NCBI GenBank assembly: GCA_024803745.1
Contig: JANJXV010000049.1
Coordinates: 3,589,501-3,653,500 of the forward strand
Direction: 5' to 3'
DNA: 64,000 bases
DNA from: Megascapheus bottae
Lineage: Eukaryota; Chordata; Mammalia; Rodentia; Geomyidae
Each line of letters begins with the position of its first letter. Positions within the stretch are counted from its first letter, which is position 1. The position numbers and the translations under genes were made by a program. The notes beneath the pieces were generated by a model. It worked only from the letters and a program-made list of their open reading frames with translations, had not been told where the DNA came from and ran no database searches. This document shows, in pieces, positions 11,070-22,100 of this stretch.

Positions 11070-11910
11070 TAATGTTAGGGGTTAGGGTTAGTGTTAGGGT
11101 TAGGTTAAGGGTTAGGTTTAGGGTTAGGATAAGGGTTAGGGTTACAGTTAGGATAATGGTAAGTTTTATGCTTACGGTTAGGGTTAGGGTTGGGGTAAGG
11201 GTTAGGATTAGGTTTAGCGTTGGGGTTAAATTTAGGGTTAGGGTTAGTGTAAGGGTAACGGTTAGGGTTAGGGTTAGGTTTTCTGTTCATGTTACGGTTA
11301 GGGTTAGGGTTAGGGTTAGGATTAGGATAAGGGTATGGATTAGGGTTAGGCTTAGGTTTAGGGTAAGGGTTAGGGTTACGTTTAGGGTAAGGGTAAGTTT
11401 TAGGGTTAGGGTTAGGGTTAGGTTTAGGGTAAGGGAAAGGGTTAGGGTTAGTGTAAGGGTAAACTTTAGTGTTAGGTTTAGGGTTAGGGTTAGGGTAAGG
11501 GTAAGGGTAAGGGTTAGGGTTAGGATTAGGGTTAGGGTTAGAGGTTAGGGTTAGGTTCAGGGTTAGGTTGAGGGTTAGGGTAATGATTAGGGTTAGGCTA
11601 AGGGTAAGTGTTAGGTTTAGGATTGGCGTAAGGGTTAGGGATAGGGTTAGTTTTAGGGTAAGTGTAAGGGTTACTGTTAGTGTTAGGGTTAGGTTTAGGG
11701 TTGAGTTTAAGGTTAGGGTTACGGTTAGGGTAAGGGTAAGGTTTAGCTTTGGGGTTAGGGTTAGGGTTAGGGTTAGGGTTAAGGTAAGAGTAAGGGTTAG
11801 GGTTAGGGTTAAGGTTAGGTTTAGGGTAAGGGTTAGGGTTAGGGTTATGGTTAGGTTAAGGTTAAGGTTTAGTGTTAGGGTTAGGGTTAGGGTAAGGGTA
11901 AGGGTTTAGG
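11070..11910 (+). repeat. Delta and epsilon modules, copy 1
   Basis: Delta begins at TTAATGTTAGGGGTTAGG (11069) and includes the unusual GGTTTTCTGTTCATG at 11276; epsilon begins near 11555 and includes TAATGATTAGGGTTAGGC and GGGTTGAGTTTAAGG. The order matches 19477-20500 and 37629-38530. At 19690 the odd string reads GGTTTTCTGTACGTG, so these are diverged rather than recent copies. No gene is present. Confidence 0.82.
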
Positions 11911-13200
11911 TTTGGGTTAGGATTAGGGTTAGGATTAGGGTTAGGGTAAGAGTAAGGGTTAGGGTTAGGGTTATGGTTAGGGTAAGGGTTAGGGTTAGGG
12001 TTAGGGTTAGGGTAGGGTTTAGGGTAAGTGTTAGTGTTAGGGTTAGGGTTAGGATAAGGGTAAGGGTTAGGGTTAGGGTTAGGGTTAGGTTTAGGTATTA
12101 GGGTTAGGGTTAGGGTTAGGGGTTAGGGTTAGTGTTAGGTTTAGGGTAAGGGTTAGGGTTAGGGATTAGGGTTAGTGTTAGGGTTAGGTTAAGGGTTAGG
12201 GTTAGGGTTAAGATAAGGGTTAGGGTTAGGGTTAGGGTTAGAGTTAGGGTCAGGGTAAGGGTTAGGGTTAAGGTTAGGTTAAGGGTAAGGTTTAGGGTTA
12301 ATGTAAAGGTAAGTGGTAGGGTTAGAGTTACGGTTAGGGTTAGCTTTAGGGTAAGGGTAAGGGTAAGTGTTAGGGTTAGGGTTAGGATTAGGGTTAGGTT
12401 TACGGTTAGGGTAAGGTTTAAGGTTAGGGTGAGGGTTAGGGTAGGGTTATGGTAAGTGTTAGGGTTAGGGTTAGGGTTAGGTTAAGGGTAAGGGTTAGGG
12501 TTAGGGTTAGGGGTTAGGGCTTGGGTTAGGGTTAGGGTTAGGGGTTAGGGTTAGTCTTAGGGTTAGGGTAAGGGATAATGTTAGGGGTTAGGGTTAGTGT
12601 TAGGGTTAGGTTAAGGGTTAGGGTTATGGTTAAGATAAGGTTTAGGGTTAGGGTTAGAGTTAGGGTAAGGGTAAGTTTTGGGCTAAGGGTTAGGGTTAGG
12701 GTAAGGGTTAGGATTAGGTTTAGAGTTGGGGTTAAAGTTTTGGTTAGGGTTAGCGTAAGGGTAAGGGTTCGGGTTAGGGTTAGGGTTTCTGTAAGTGTTA
12801 GGGTTAGGTTTAGGGTTAGGGTTAGGTTTAGGATAAGGGTAAGGATTAGGGTTAGGGTTAGGTTTAGGGTAAGGTTAGTGTTATGTTTAGGGGAAGGGTA
12901 AGTTTATGGTTAGGGTTAGGGTTAGGGTTAGGGTTAGGTTTAGGGTAAGGGAAAGGGTTAGGGTTAGGTTTAGGGTAAGGGTAAGATTTATTGTTAGGGT
13001 TAGGGTTAGGGTTAGGGTAAGGGTAAGGGTTAGGGTTAGGGTTAGGATTAGGGTTAGGTTTACGGTTAGGGCAAGGTTTAGGGTTAGGGTAAGGGTAAGG
13101 GTTAGGGTTAGGATTAGGGTAAGGGTAAGGTTTAGGGTTTGGTTAGATTTCGGGTAGGGCAAGGGTAAGGGTTAGGGTTAGGGTTAGGGTTAGGGTTAGG
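11910..13200 (+). repeat. Mixed array with a second delta module
   Basis: A further delta copy starts at 12575 (TTAGGGGTTAGG, then TTAGGTTAAGGG) and carries GGGTTTCTGTAAGTG near 12783, a weaker version of the delta marker. About 11910-12575 relates to 20500-20900 and 38530-38900. Copy B lacks 11 bp near 12440 and 6 bp near 13190. No gene is present. Confidence 0.77.
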
Positions 13201-14420
13201 TTTAGGGTAAGTGTAAGGGTGAGGGTTTGGGTTAGAGTTAGGGTAAGGGTTAGGGTTAGGGTTAAGGTTAGGGTTAGGGTTAGGGTTAGGGTTAGTGTTA
13301 GGTTTAGGGTAAGGGTAAGTGTTAGGGTTAGGGTTAGGGTTAGGATAAGAGTAAGGGTTAGGTTTAGGGTCAGGTTTACGGTTAAGGTTAGGGTTAGGGT
13401 TAGAGTTAGGGTTAGGTTTAGGGTTAGGGTTAGGGTAAGGGTTAGGGTTAGGGTTAGTGTAAGGTTAGGGTTAGGGTTAGTGTAAGGGTTAAGGTTAGGG
13501 TTAGGGTAAGGGTTAGAGTTAGGTTTAGGATTTGGTTAAGGGTAAGGGTTAGGGTTAGGCTTAGGTTTAGGGTTAGGTTAAGTGTTAGGATTAGGGTTAA
13601 GGTAAGGGTTAGGGTTAGGCTTAGGGTAAGGGTTAGGGTTAGGATTAGGGTAAGGATAAGGGTTCGGATTAGGGTTAGGTGTTAGGGTAAGGGTTAGGGT
13701 TAGGGTTAGGTATACGGTTAAGTTTAGGTTAAGGGTTAGGTTTAGGGTTAGGTTTTGGGTTAAGGTTAGGATAAGGGTAAGGGTTAGGGTTAGGGTTATT
13801 GTTACGGTTAGGATTTGGGTTAAGGTTAGGGTTAGGGTTAGGGTTAGTGTTAGGTTTAGGGTAAGGGTAAGGGTTAGAGTTAGGGTTAGGTTTAGGGTTA
13901 GGGAAAGGGTAAGGGTTAGGGTTAGAGTTAGGGTAAGGGTTAGGATTAGGATTAGGGTTAGGTGTTAGGGTAAGTGGTAGGGTTATGGTTAGGTATACGG
14001 TTAAGTTTAGGGTAAGGGTTAGGTTTAGGGTTAGGGTTAGGTTTAGGGTTAGGGTTATGGTAAGGGTTAGGGTTAGGGTTATTGTTACGGTTAGGGTTTG
14101 GGTTAAGGTTAGGGTTAGGGTTAGGGTTAGGGTTAGGGTTAGTGTTAGGTTTAGGGTTAGGGAAAAGGTAAGGGTTAGGGTTAGGGTTAGGGTTGGGGTA
14201 AGGAATAGGGTTAGGGTTAGGGCTAAGGTAAGTGGTAGGGTTACGGTTAGGGTTACCATTAAGGTTAGGGTTAGGGTAGGGTTAAGGTTTAGAGTTAGGG
14301 TTAGGGTTACGTTTAGGGTTAGGGGTTAGGGTTAGCGTTAGGTTTAGGGTTAGGTTTAGGGTAAGGATAAGAGTTAGGGTTACGGATAAGGTTAGGGTTA
14401 GTGTTAGGGTTAGGTTTAGA
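13200..14420 (+). repeat. D/alpha module, first unit
   Basis: D (13205-13660) contains AAGTGTAAGGGTGAGGG near 13208 and GGATTTGGTTAAGGG at 13528. Alpha carries GGTATACGGTTAAG at 13709 and again at 13992. D recurs at 14418-14890 with an offset of about 1214-1232. Alpha, from 13615 to 14425, recurs at an exact offset of 1909 (15524-16334). No gene is present. Confidence 0.86.
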
Positions 14421-16335
14421 GTAAGTGTAAGGGTGAGGGTTAGGGTTAGAGTTAGGGTAAGGTTTAGGGTTAGGGTTAAGGTTAGGGTTAGGGTTAGGGT
14501 TAGGGTTAGTGTTAGGTTTAGGGTAAGGGTAAGTGTTAGGGTTAGGGTTAGGGTTAGGATAAGAGTAAGGGTTAGGTTTAGGGTCAGGTTTACGGTTAAG
14601 GTTAGGGTTACTGTTAGAGTTAGGGTTAGGTTTAGGGTTAGGGTTAGGGTAAGGGTTAGGGTTAGGGTTAGTGTAAGGTTAGGGTTAGGGTTAGTGTAAG
14701 GGTTAAGGTTAGGGTTAGGGTAAGGGTTAAGGTTAGGGTAAGGGTTAGAGTTAGGTTTAGGATTTGGTTAAGGGTAAGGGTTAGGGTTAGGCTTAGGTGT
14801 AGGGTTAGGTTAAGTGTTAGGATTAGGGTTAAGGTAAGGGTTAGGGTTAGGCTTAGGGTAAGGGTTAGGGTTAGGGTTAGGGTAAGGATAAGGGTAAGAG
14901 TTAAGGTTACGGTTAGGGTTAGGGTTAGGGTTAGGTTCAAGTTTAGGGGTAGGGTGAGGGCAAGGTTAAGGGTTAGGGTTAAGTTTAGGGTTAGGTTTAG
15001 GGTGACGGTTAGCGTAAGTGTAAGGGTTAGGGTTAAGGTTAGGCTTAGGATTAGGTTTAGGGTTAGGGTTAGGGTTAGGGTAAAGTTAAGGGTTAGGGTT
15101 AGTGTTAGGTTTAGGTTTAGCGTTAGGGTTAGGGTAAGGGTAAGGGTTAGGGTTAGGGTAAGGGTAAGATTTATGGTTAGGGCTAGGGTTAGGTTTAGGG
15201 TAAGGGTTAGGGTTAGGGTTAGGGTTAGGGTAAGGGTAAAGGTATGGGTTAGGTTTACGGTAAGGGTAAGGTTTATGGTTAGGTAGGGGTTAGGTTTAGG
15301 GTAAGGGTAAGGTTTAGGGTTAGGGTTAGTTTTAGGCTTAGGGTAACGGTTAGGGTTAGCGTTAGGGTAAGGGTTAGGGTTAGGGTTAGGGTAGGGGTTA
15401 GGGTAAGAGTAAGGGTAAGGGTTAGGGTTAGGGTTAGGGTTAGGGTTAGGGTAAGGCTAAGGGTTAGGGTTAGGCTTAGGGTAAGGGTTAGGGTTAGGCT
15501 AAGGGTAAGGGTTAGGGTTAGGGTTAGGCTTAGGGTAAGGGTTAGGGTTAGGGTAAGGGTAAGGGTTAGGGTTAGGATTAGGGTTAGGTGTTAGGGTAAG
15601 GGTTAGGGTTAGGGTTAGGTATACGGTTAAGTTTAGGGTAAGGGTTAGGTTTAGGGTTAGGGTTTGGGTTAAGGTTAGGGTTAGGGTAAGGGTTAGGGTT
15701 AGGGTTATTGTTACGGTTAGGATTTGGGTTAAGGTTAGGGTTAGGGTTAGGGTTAGTGTTAGGTTTAGGGTAAGGGTAAGGGTTAGAGTTAGGGTTAGGT
15801 TTAGGGTTAGGGAAAGGGTAAGGGTTAGGGTTAGAGTTAGGGTAAGGGTTAGGATTAGGATTAGGGTTAGGTGTTAGGGTAATTGGTAGGGTTATGGTTA
15901 GGTATACGGTTAAGTTTAGGGTAAGGGTTAGGTTTAGGGTTAGGGTTAGGTTTAGGGTTAGGGTTATGGTAAGGGTTAGGGTTAGGGTTATTGTTACGGT
16001 TAGGGTTTGGGTTAAGGTTAGGGTTAGGGTTAGGGTTAGGGTTAGGGTTAGTGTTAGGTTTAGGGTTAGGGAAAAGGTAAGGGTTAGGGTTAGGGTTAGG
16101 GTTGGGGTAAGGAATAGGGTTAGGGTTAGGGCTAAGGTAAGTGGTAGGGTTACGGTTAGGGTTACCATTAAGGTTAGGGTTAGGGTAGGGTTAAGGTTTA
16201 GAGTTAGGGTTAGGGTTACGTTTAGGGTTAGGGGTTAGGGTTAGCGTTAGGTTTAGGGTTAGGTTTAGGGTAAGGATAAGAGTTAGGGTTACGGATAAGG
16301 TTAGGGTTAGGGTTAGGGTTAGGTTTAGAGTTAGG
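14420..16335 (+). repeat. D/alpha module, second unit
   Basis: Starts with a D copy (14418-14890, GGATTTGGTTAAGGG at 14760). It continues through 14950-15610, part of which is also at 24.34 kb, then alpha again with GGTATACGGTTAAG at 15618 and 15901. From 15524 to 16334 it matches 13615-14425 at offset 1909 with few differences. No gene is present. Confidence 0.86.
15075..15775 (+). repeat. 700 bp segment repeated at 24.34 kb, copy 1
   Basis: Matches 24341-25041 at a constant offset of 9266 with very few substitutions (one noticed, near 15375). It covers TAAAGTTAAGGG (15081), a TTAGGTAGGGG step (15281) and the first alpha GTATAC marker (15618). Beyond 15775 the partner diverges abruptly, so the shared block has sharp ends. 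Confidence 0.88.
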
Positions 16336-16820
16336 GTTAGGGTAAGGTAAGGGTTAGGGTTAGGGTTAGGGTTAGGGTTAAGGTTAGGGTTAGGGTTATG
16401 GTTAGGGATAGGGGTTAGGGTTATTGTTAGATTTAGGCTTAGGGTTAGGGTAAGGATAAGAGTTAGGGTTAGGGATAGGTTTAGGATTAGGGTTAGGATA
16501 AGTGTTAGGGGTAGGTTTGGGCTTATGGTTAAGGTTAGGGTTAGGGTTAGGGTAAGCTTAAGTTTAGGTTTAGGGTTATGGTAAGGGTAAGGATTAGGTT
16601 TAGGTTTAGGGTTAGGTTTATGGTTAGGGATAGGGTAAGGATAAGGGTAGGGTTAAGGTTAGGATTAGGGTAAGGGTTAGGGTTATGGTTAGGGTTAGGG
16701 TAAGGGTAAGTGTTAGGGTTATGGTTAGGGTGAGGTTTAGGTTTTGGATTTGCGTTACGTGTTAGGGCTAGGATTAGGCTTAGGGTTAGGTTTAGGGTTA
16801 GGGTAAAGATAATGGTTAGG
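16240..16820 (+). repeat. Zeta module, copy 2
   Basis: Begins TAGCGTTAGGTTTAGGG near 16243 and carries AAGGATAAGAGTTAGG, GTTAGATTTAGGCTTAGG (16425), CTTATGGTTAAGG and GTAAGCTTAAG (16550). It ends in an unusual stretch around 16740-16760 with TTTTGGATTTGCGTTACG. The same order leads into beta here, at 25.1-26.0 kb and at 30.0-30.6 kb. No gene is present. Confidence 0.82.
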
Positions 16821-18690
16821 GTTAGGGTTAGGGTTAGTGTTAGGTTTAGGCTTAGGGTTAGAGTAAAAGTAAGGGTTAGGGAGAAGGTTTTGGTTAGGGT
16901 TAAGGTTAAGGTTTGGGTTAGGGTTAGGGTTAGTTTACGGTTATGGTTAGGGTAAGGGTAAGGTTTAGGATTAGGGTTAGGGTTAGGGTTAGGGTTAGGG
17001 TTAGGATAAGAGTTAGGTTCTGGTTAGGGGAAGGGTTAGGGGTAGCGTTCGGGTTAGATTTAGAGTTAGGTTTTGGTAAGGGTAAGGGTTAGGGTTAGGG
17101 TTAGGGTTAGGGTTAGGTTAAGGATTACGGTTAGGGATTAGGGTTAGGGTTAGGGTTAGGGTAATGGTTAGGGTTAGGCTAAGGGTAAAGTATAGTGGTA
17201 GGGTTAGGGTTAGGTTTAGGTTTCAGATTAAGGTTAGGGTTACGGTTAGGGTAAGGATAAGGGTTAGGGTTAGAGTTAAGGTTAGGGTTAGCGTTAGGCT
17301 AAGGGTAAAGGTTAGGGGTAGAGTTAGGGTTAAGGTAAGAGTAAGCGTTAGGGTTAGGGTTAAGGTTAGGTTTAGGGTAAGAGTTAGGGTTAGGTTAAGG
17401 GTAGGGTTAAGGGTTAGGGTTAGGGTTAGGGTTAGGGTAAGGGTAAGGGTTAGGGTTAGGGTTAGGGTTAGGATTAGGGTTAGGTTTAGGGTTAGGGTAA
17501 GGGTAAGGGTTAAGGTTAGGGTTTGGTTTAGGGTAAGGGTTAGTGTTCGGGTTAGGATTAGGTTTAGGTTTACGGTTAGGGTAAGGGTAAGGGTTAGGGA
17601 AGGGTAAGGGTTAGGGTTAGGTTTAGGGTTAGGGTTAGGGTTAGGGTTAGGTTTAGGGTAAGGGTTAGGGTTAGGATTAGGGTAAGGGTAAGGTTTAGGG
17701 TTAGGGTTAGGTTTGGGGTAGGGTAAGGGTAAGGGTTAGGGTTGGGGTTAGGTTTAGGGTAAGTGTAAGGGTTAGGGTTAGGGTTAGAGTTACGGTAAGG
17801 GTCAGGGTTAGGGTTAAGGTTAGGGTTAGCGTTAGGGTTAGGGTTAGGGTTAGGTTTAGGGTAGGGGTTAGGGTAAGAGTAAGTGTTAGTGTTAGGGTTA
17901 GGTTAGGATAAGAGTAAGGTTTAAGTTTAGGGTTAGGTTTAGGGTTAAGGTTAGGGTTTGGGTTAGGGTTAGGGTTAGTGTTAGGTTTGGGCTCAGGGTT
18001 AGAGTAAAAGTAAGGGTTAGGGAGAGGGTTAGGGTTAGGGTTAAGGTTAAGGTTAGGGTTAGGGTTAGGGTTAGTTTAGGGTTATAGTTAGGATAAGGGT
18101 AAGGGTTAGGATTAGGGTTAGGGTTAGAGTTAGGGTTAGGGTTAGGATAAGGGTTAGGTTCTGGTTAGGGGAAGGGTTAGGGGTAGGGTTCGGGTTAGAT
18201 TTAGAGTTAGGTTTTGGTAAAGGTAAGGGTTAGGGTTAGGGTTAGGGTTAGGGTTAGGTTAAGGATTAGGGTTAGGGATTAGGGTTAGGGTTAGGCTTAG
18301 GGTAATGGTTAGGGTTAGGCTAAGGGTAAAGTATAGTGGTAGGGTTAGGGTTATGTTTAGGTTTCGGATTAAGGTTAGGGTTACTGTTAGGGTAAGTGTA
18401 AGGATTAGGGTTAGGGTTAAGTTTAGGTTTAGCGTTAGGCTAAGGGTAAATGTTAGGGTTAGAGATAGGGTTAAGGTAAGAGTAAGGGTTAGGGTTAGGG
18501 TTAAGGTTAGGTTTAGGGTAAGGGTTAGGGTTAGGGTTAGGTTAAGGGTAAGGTTAAGGGTTAGGGTTAGGGTTAGGGTAAGGGTAAGGGTTAGGGTTAG
18601 GGTTAGGATTAGGGTTAGGTTTAGGGTTAGGGTAAGGGTAAGGGTTAGGGTTAGGGTTTGGTTAAGGGTAATTGTTAGGGTTAGTTTTAG
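16820..18690 (+). repeat. Tandem pair carrying the beta module (1141 bp period)
   Basis: About 16820-17540 repeats at 17961-18680. Markers AAAAGTAAGGGTTAGGG at 16865 and 18006, and GGTAAAGTATAGTGG near 17183 and 18324, are each 1141 bases apart; GGTTCTGGTTAGGGG at 17026 and 18157 shows a 10-base length change in between. Both are recognisable relatives of beta at 25920, 30592 and 36522. No gene is present. Confidence 0.84.
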
Positions 18691-20600
18691 CGTTGCGGTT
18701 AAGGTTAGGGTTAGTGTTAGGATAAGGGTAAGGGTTAGGGTTAGGTTTAGGTTTAGGGTAAGGGTTAGGGTTAGGTTTAGGGTAAGGGTAAGTTTTAGGG
18801 TTAGTTTTAGGCTTAGGTTTAGGGTAAGGGAAAGGGTTAGGCTTAGGGTTAGGTTTAGTTTTAGGTTTAGGGTAAGGGTAAGGGTTAGTGTTACGGTTAG
18901 GATTAGGGTTAGGGTAAGGGTAAAGGTTAGTGTTAGGGTTAGGGTTAGGTTTAGAGTTCGGAATAAGGTTAGGGTTACGGTTAGTGTAAGGGTAAGGGTT
19001 AATGTTAGGGTTAGGGTTAGGGTTAGCGTTAGGCTAAGGGTAAGTGTTAGGGTTAGGGTTATGGTAAGAGTAAGGGTTAGGGTTAGGGTTAAGGTTAGGT
19101 TTAGGGTAAGGGTTAGGGTTAGGGTTAGGGTAAGGGTAAAGGTAAGTGTTAGGGTTCGAGTTAGGATTAGGGTTAGCTTTATGGTTAGGGTAAGGGTTAG
19201 GGTTAGGGTTTAGGGCTAGGGTTAGTGTTAGGTTTAGGATTAGGATTAGGGTTAGGATTAGGTTTAGGGTAAGGGTAAGGGGTAGGGTTAGGGTTAGGGT
19301 AAGGTTTAAGGTTAGGGTGAGGGTTAGGGTAGGGGTTAGGGTAAGTGTTAGGGTTAGGGTTAGGGTTAGGTTAAGGATCAGGGTAAGGGTTAGGCTTAGG
19401 GTTAGGGTTAGGGTTTAGGGCTAGGGTTAGAGTTAGGGTTTGGGGTTAGGGTTAGTCTTAGGGTTAGGGTAAGGGTTAATGTTAGGGGTTAGGGTTAGTG
19501 TTAGGGTTAGGTTAAGGGTTAGGGTTAGGGTTAGGATAAGGGTTAGGGTTAGGGTTAGTGTTAGAGTTAGGGTAATGGTAAGTTTTATGCTTAGTGTTAG
19601 GGTTAGGGTTAGGGTAAGGGTTAGGATTAGGTTTAGCGTTGGGGTTAAATTTAGGGTTAGGGTTAGTGTAAGGGTAAGGGTTAGGGTTAGGGTTAGGTTT
19701 TCTGTACGTGTTAGTGTTAGGGTTACGGTTAGGGTTAGGGTTAGGATTAGGATAAGGGTAAGGATTAGGGTTAGGGTTAGGGTTAGGGTAAAGGTTAGGG
19801 TTACGTTTAGGGTAAGGGTAAGTTTTAGGGTTAGGGTTAGGGTTAGGTTTAGGGTAAGAGAAAGGGTTAGGGTTAGGGTTAGGGTAAGGGTAAGCTTTAG
19901 TGTAAGGTTTAGGGTTAGGGTTAGGGTAAGGGTAAGGGTTAGTGTTAGGGTTAGGAATAGGGTTAGGTTTACGGTTAGGGTAAGGGTAAGGGTTAGGGTT
20001 AGGGTTAGGGTTAGGTTAAGGGTTAGGGTTAGGGGTTAGGTTTAGTGTTAGGGTTAGGGTGAGGGTTAGGGTAATGATTAGGGTTAGGATAAGGGTAAGT
20101 GTTACTTTTAGGGTTGGCGTTAGGGTTAGGATTAGGGTTAGGGTAAGTGTAAGGGTTACTCTTAGGGTTAGGGTTAGGTTTAGGGTTGAGTTTAAGGTTA
20201 GGGTTACGGTTAGGGTAAGGGTAAGGTTTAGCGTTAGGGTTAGGGTTAGGGTTAGGGTTAGGGTTAGGGTTAAGGTAAGAGGAAGGGTTAGGGATAGGGT
20301 TAAGGTTAGGTTTAGGGTAAGGGTTAGGGTTAGGGTTAGGGTTAGGTTAAGGTTAAGGTTTAGTGTTAGTGTTAGTGTTAGTGTTAGGGTTAGGGTAAGG
20401 GTAAGGGTTAGGGTTAGGGTTAGGTTTACGGTTAGGGTAAGGGTAAGGGTTAGGGTTAGGGTTAGGATTAGGCTTAGGATTAGGGTTAGGGTAAGGGTAA
20501 GGGTTAGGGTTAGGGCCATGGTTAGGGTAAGGGTTATGGTTAGGGTTAGGGTAGGGTTTAGGGTGTTAGTGTTAGGGTTAGGGTTAGGATAAGGGTAAGG
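18690..20600 (+). repeat. Gamma, delta and epsilon modules, copy 2
   Basis: Gamma (18770-19080) has AAGGGAAAGGGTTAGGC and GTTCGGAATAAGG near 18956. Delta (19477-20030) has GGTTTTCTGTACGTG near 19691. Epsilon (20035-20500) has TAATGATTAGGG and GGGTTGAGTTTAAGG near 20183. With beta before it, this is the most complete run of the cassette in copy A. A 302-codon Val-Arg frame at 18305-19213 lies across beta and gamma; it shows only that no phase-breaking change happened over some 150 hexamers. Confidence 0.84.
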
Positions 20601-22100
20601 GTTAGGGTTAGGGTTAGGGTTAGGTTTAGGGATTAGGGTTAGGGTTTGGGTTAGGGTTTGGGTTTAGTGTTAGTGTTAGGGTTAGGGTAAGGGTTAGGGT
20701 TAGGGATTAGGGTTAGTGTTAGGGTTAGGTTAAGGGATTAGGGTTAGGGTTTGGGTTAGGGTTTGGGTTTAGTGTTAGTGTTAGGGTTAGGGTAAGGGTT
20801 AGGGTTAGGGATTAGGGTTAGTGTTAGGGTTAGGTTAAGGGTTAGGGTTAGGGTTAAGATAAGTGTTAGGGTTAGGGTTAGGGTTAGTGTTAGGGTAAGG
20901 GTAAGTTTTAGGGTTAGGGTTAGGGTTAGGGTTAGGGTTAGGGTTAGGGTAAGTGTTAGGGTTAGGTTTAGCGTTGGGGTTAAGGTTAGGGTTAGGGTTA
21001 GGGTAAGGGCAAGGGTTAGTGTTAGGTTTAGGGTTAGGGTTTGGGTAAGTGTTACGGTTAGAGTTGGGGTTAGGTGTTAGGGTAAGGGTCAGGGTTAGGT
21101 TTACGGTTAGGTTTAGGGTAAGTGTTAGTGTTAGGTTTACAGTGGGGGTTAAGTTTAGGGTTAGGATTAGGATAAGTGTAATTGTTAGGATTGGGGTTAG
21201 GTTTAGGGTAAGTGTAAGTTTTAGGGTTAGAGTTAGGGTCAGGTTTAGGGTAAGGGCAAGGGATAGGGTGAGGGTTAGGTTTAGGTTTAGGGTAAGGGTA
21301 AGGGTTAGGGTTAGGGTTAGGGTAAGGGTTAGGGTTAGGGTTAGGGTTAGTGTTAGGGTAGGGGTTAGGGTAAGGGTAAGTGTTAGGGTTAGGGTTAGGG
21401 TTAGGATAAGTGTAAGGGTTAGGGTTAGGGTTAGGGATAGTGTTAGGGGTTGGGATTAGGGTTAGGGTTAGGGTAAGGGTAAGGGTTAGAGTTAAGTTTA
21501 GGGTTAGAGTTAGGATTATGGTTAGGGTTAGAGTCAGGGTAAAGGTTACGGTTAGGTTTAGATTTAGGGTTAGGGTAAGGGTAAGGGTTAGGTTTACGGT
21601 TAGGGTTAGGGTAAGATTTAAGGTTAGGGTGAGGTTAGGGTAGTGGTTAGCGTAATTGTTAGGGTTATGGTGAGGGTTAGGTTAAGGGTAAGGGTTAGGG
21701 TTAGGGTTAGGGTTAAGGTAAGAGTAAGGTTTAGGGTTAGGATTAAGGTTAGGTTTAGGGTAAGGGTTAGGTTCAGTGTTAGGGTAAGGGTAAGGTTTAG
21801 GGTTAGGGATAGGGTTAGGGTAAGGGTAAGTGTTAGGGTTAGGGTTGGGATTAGGGTAAGGTTTAGGGTTAGGGTATGGTAAGGGTTAGGGTTAGGGTTA
21901 GGGTTAGGGTAAGGTTTAAGGTTTGGGTGAGAGTCAGGGTAGGGGTAAGCATAAGTTTTAGGGTTACGGTTAGGGTTAGGTTAAGGGTAAGGGTTAGGTT
22001 TAGGGTTAGGGTTTGGGGTTAGTGCTTGGTTTAGGGTTAAGTTTAGGGTTAGGGTTTAGGGTTAGTCTTAGTGTTACGGTAATGTTTAGGGTTAGGGGTT
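20600..22100 (+). repeat. Mixed degenerate array with a local 105 bp tandem
   Basis: Degenerate hexamers after epsilon. The stretch contains the 105 bp pair listed separately. The region around 21120-21400 has unusual units (TTTACAGTGGGGG, AATTGTTAGGATTGG) that I could not pair with any other place by eye. No gene is present. Confidence 0.75.
20632..20841 (+). repeat. Perfect 105 bp tandem duplication
   Basis: 20632-20736 and 20737-20841 read identically base for base. Each carries two GGGTTTGGG steps, a TTTAGTGTTAGTG step and a final GGTTAAGGG. The period of 105 is 17.5 hexamers, so the copies sit out of hexamer phase with each other. Perfect identity suggests recent origin. Confidence 0.93.

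Larger units (their letters stand above)
1..19771 (+). repeat. Large direct duplication, copy A
   Basis: This stretch matches 44098-64000 from the first base of the window to the last. The offset is 44097 at the left end and 44229 at the right; it changes through at least ten small length differences and is constant between them. Substitutions are sparse; several stretches of 300-900 bases compared by eye differ at zero to a few positions. The match ends at 19771 only because copy B runs off the window, and it starts at 1 only because the window starts there. The real duplicated unit is therefore longer on at least one side. Confidence 0.93.

Noticed and set aside
13709..13722. TATAC string as a TATA-type promoter element
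   Set aside because: It lies inside a repeated module with no downstream gene or conserved spacing; its recurrence is explained by duplication.
18305..19213. 302-codon open frame, and dozens of similar Val-Arg frames on +, as protein-coding genes
   Set aside because: The frame is simply GTT AGG read in phase. Substitutions in degenerate hexamers keep it open until a phase shift. There is no domain, signal, composition change or conserved start; synonymous GTC and GTG are uncommon compared with GTA, which does not fit coding selection.
1..19771. Large duplication as a transposable element
   Set aside because: No terminal inverted or long terminal repeats, no target-site duplication and no coding capacity; the content is hexamer array only.
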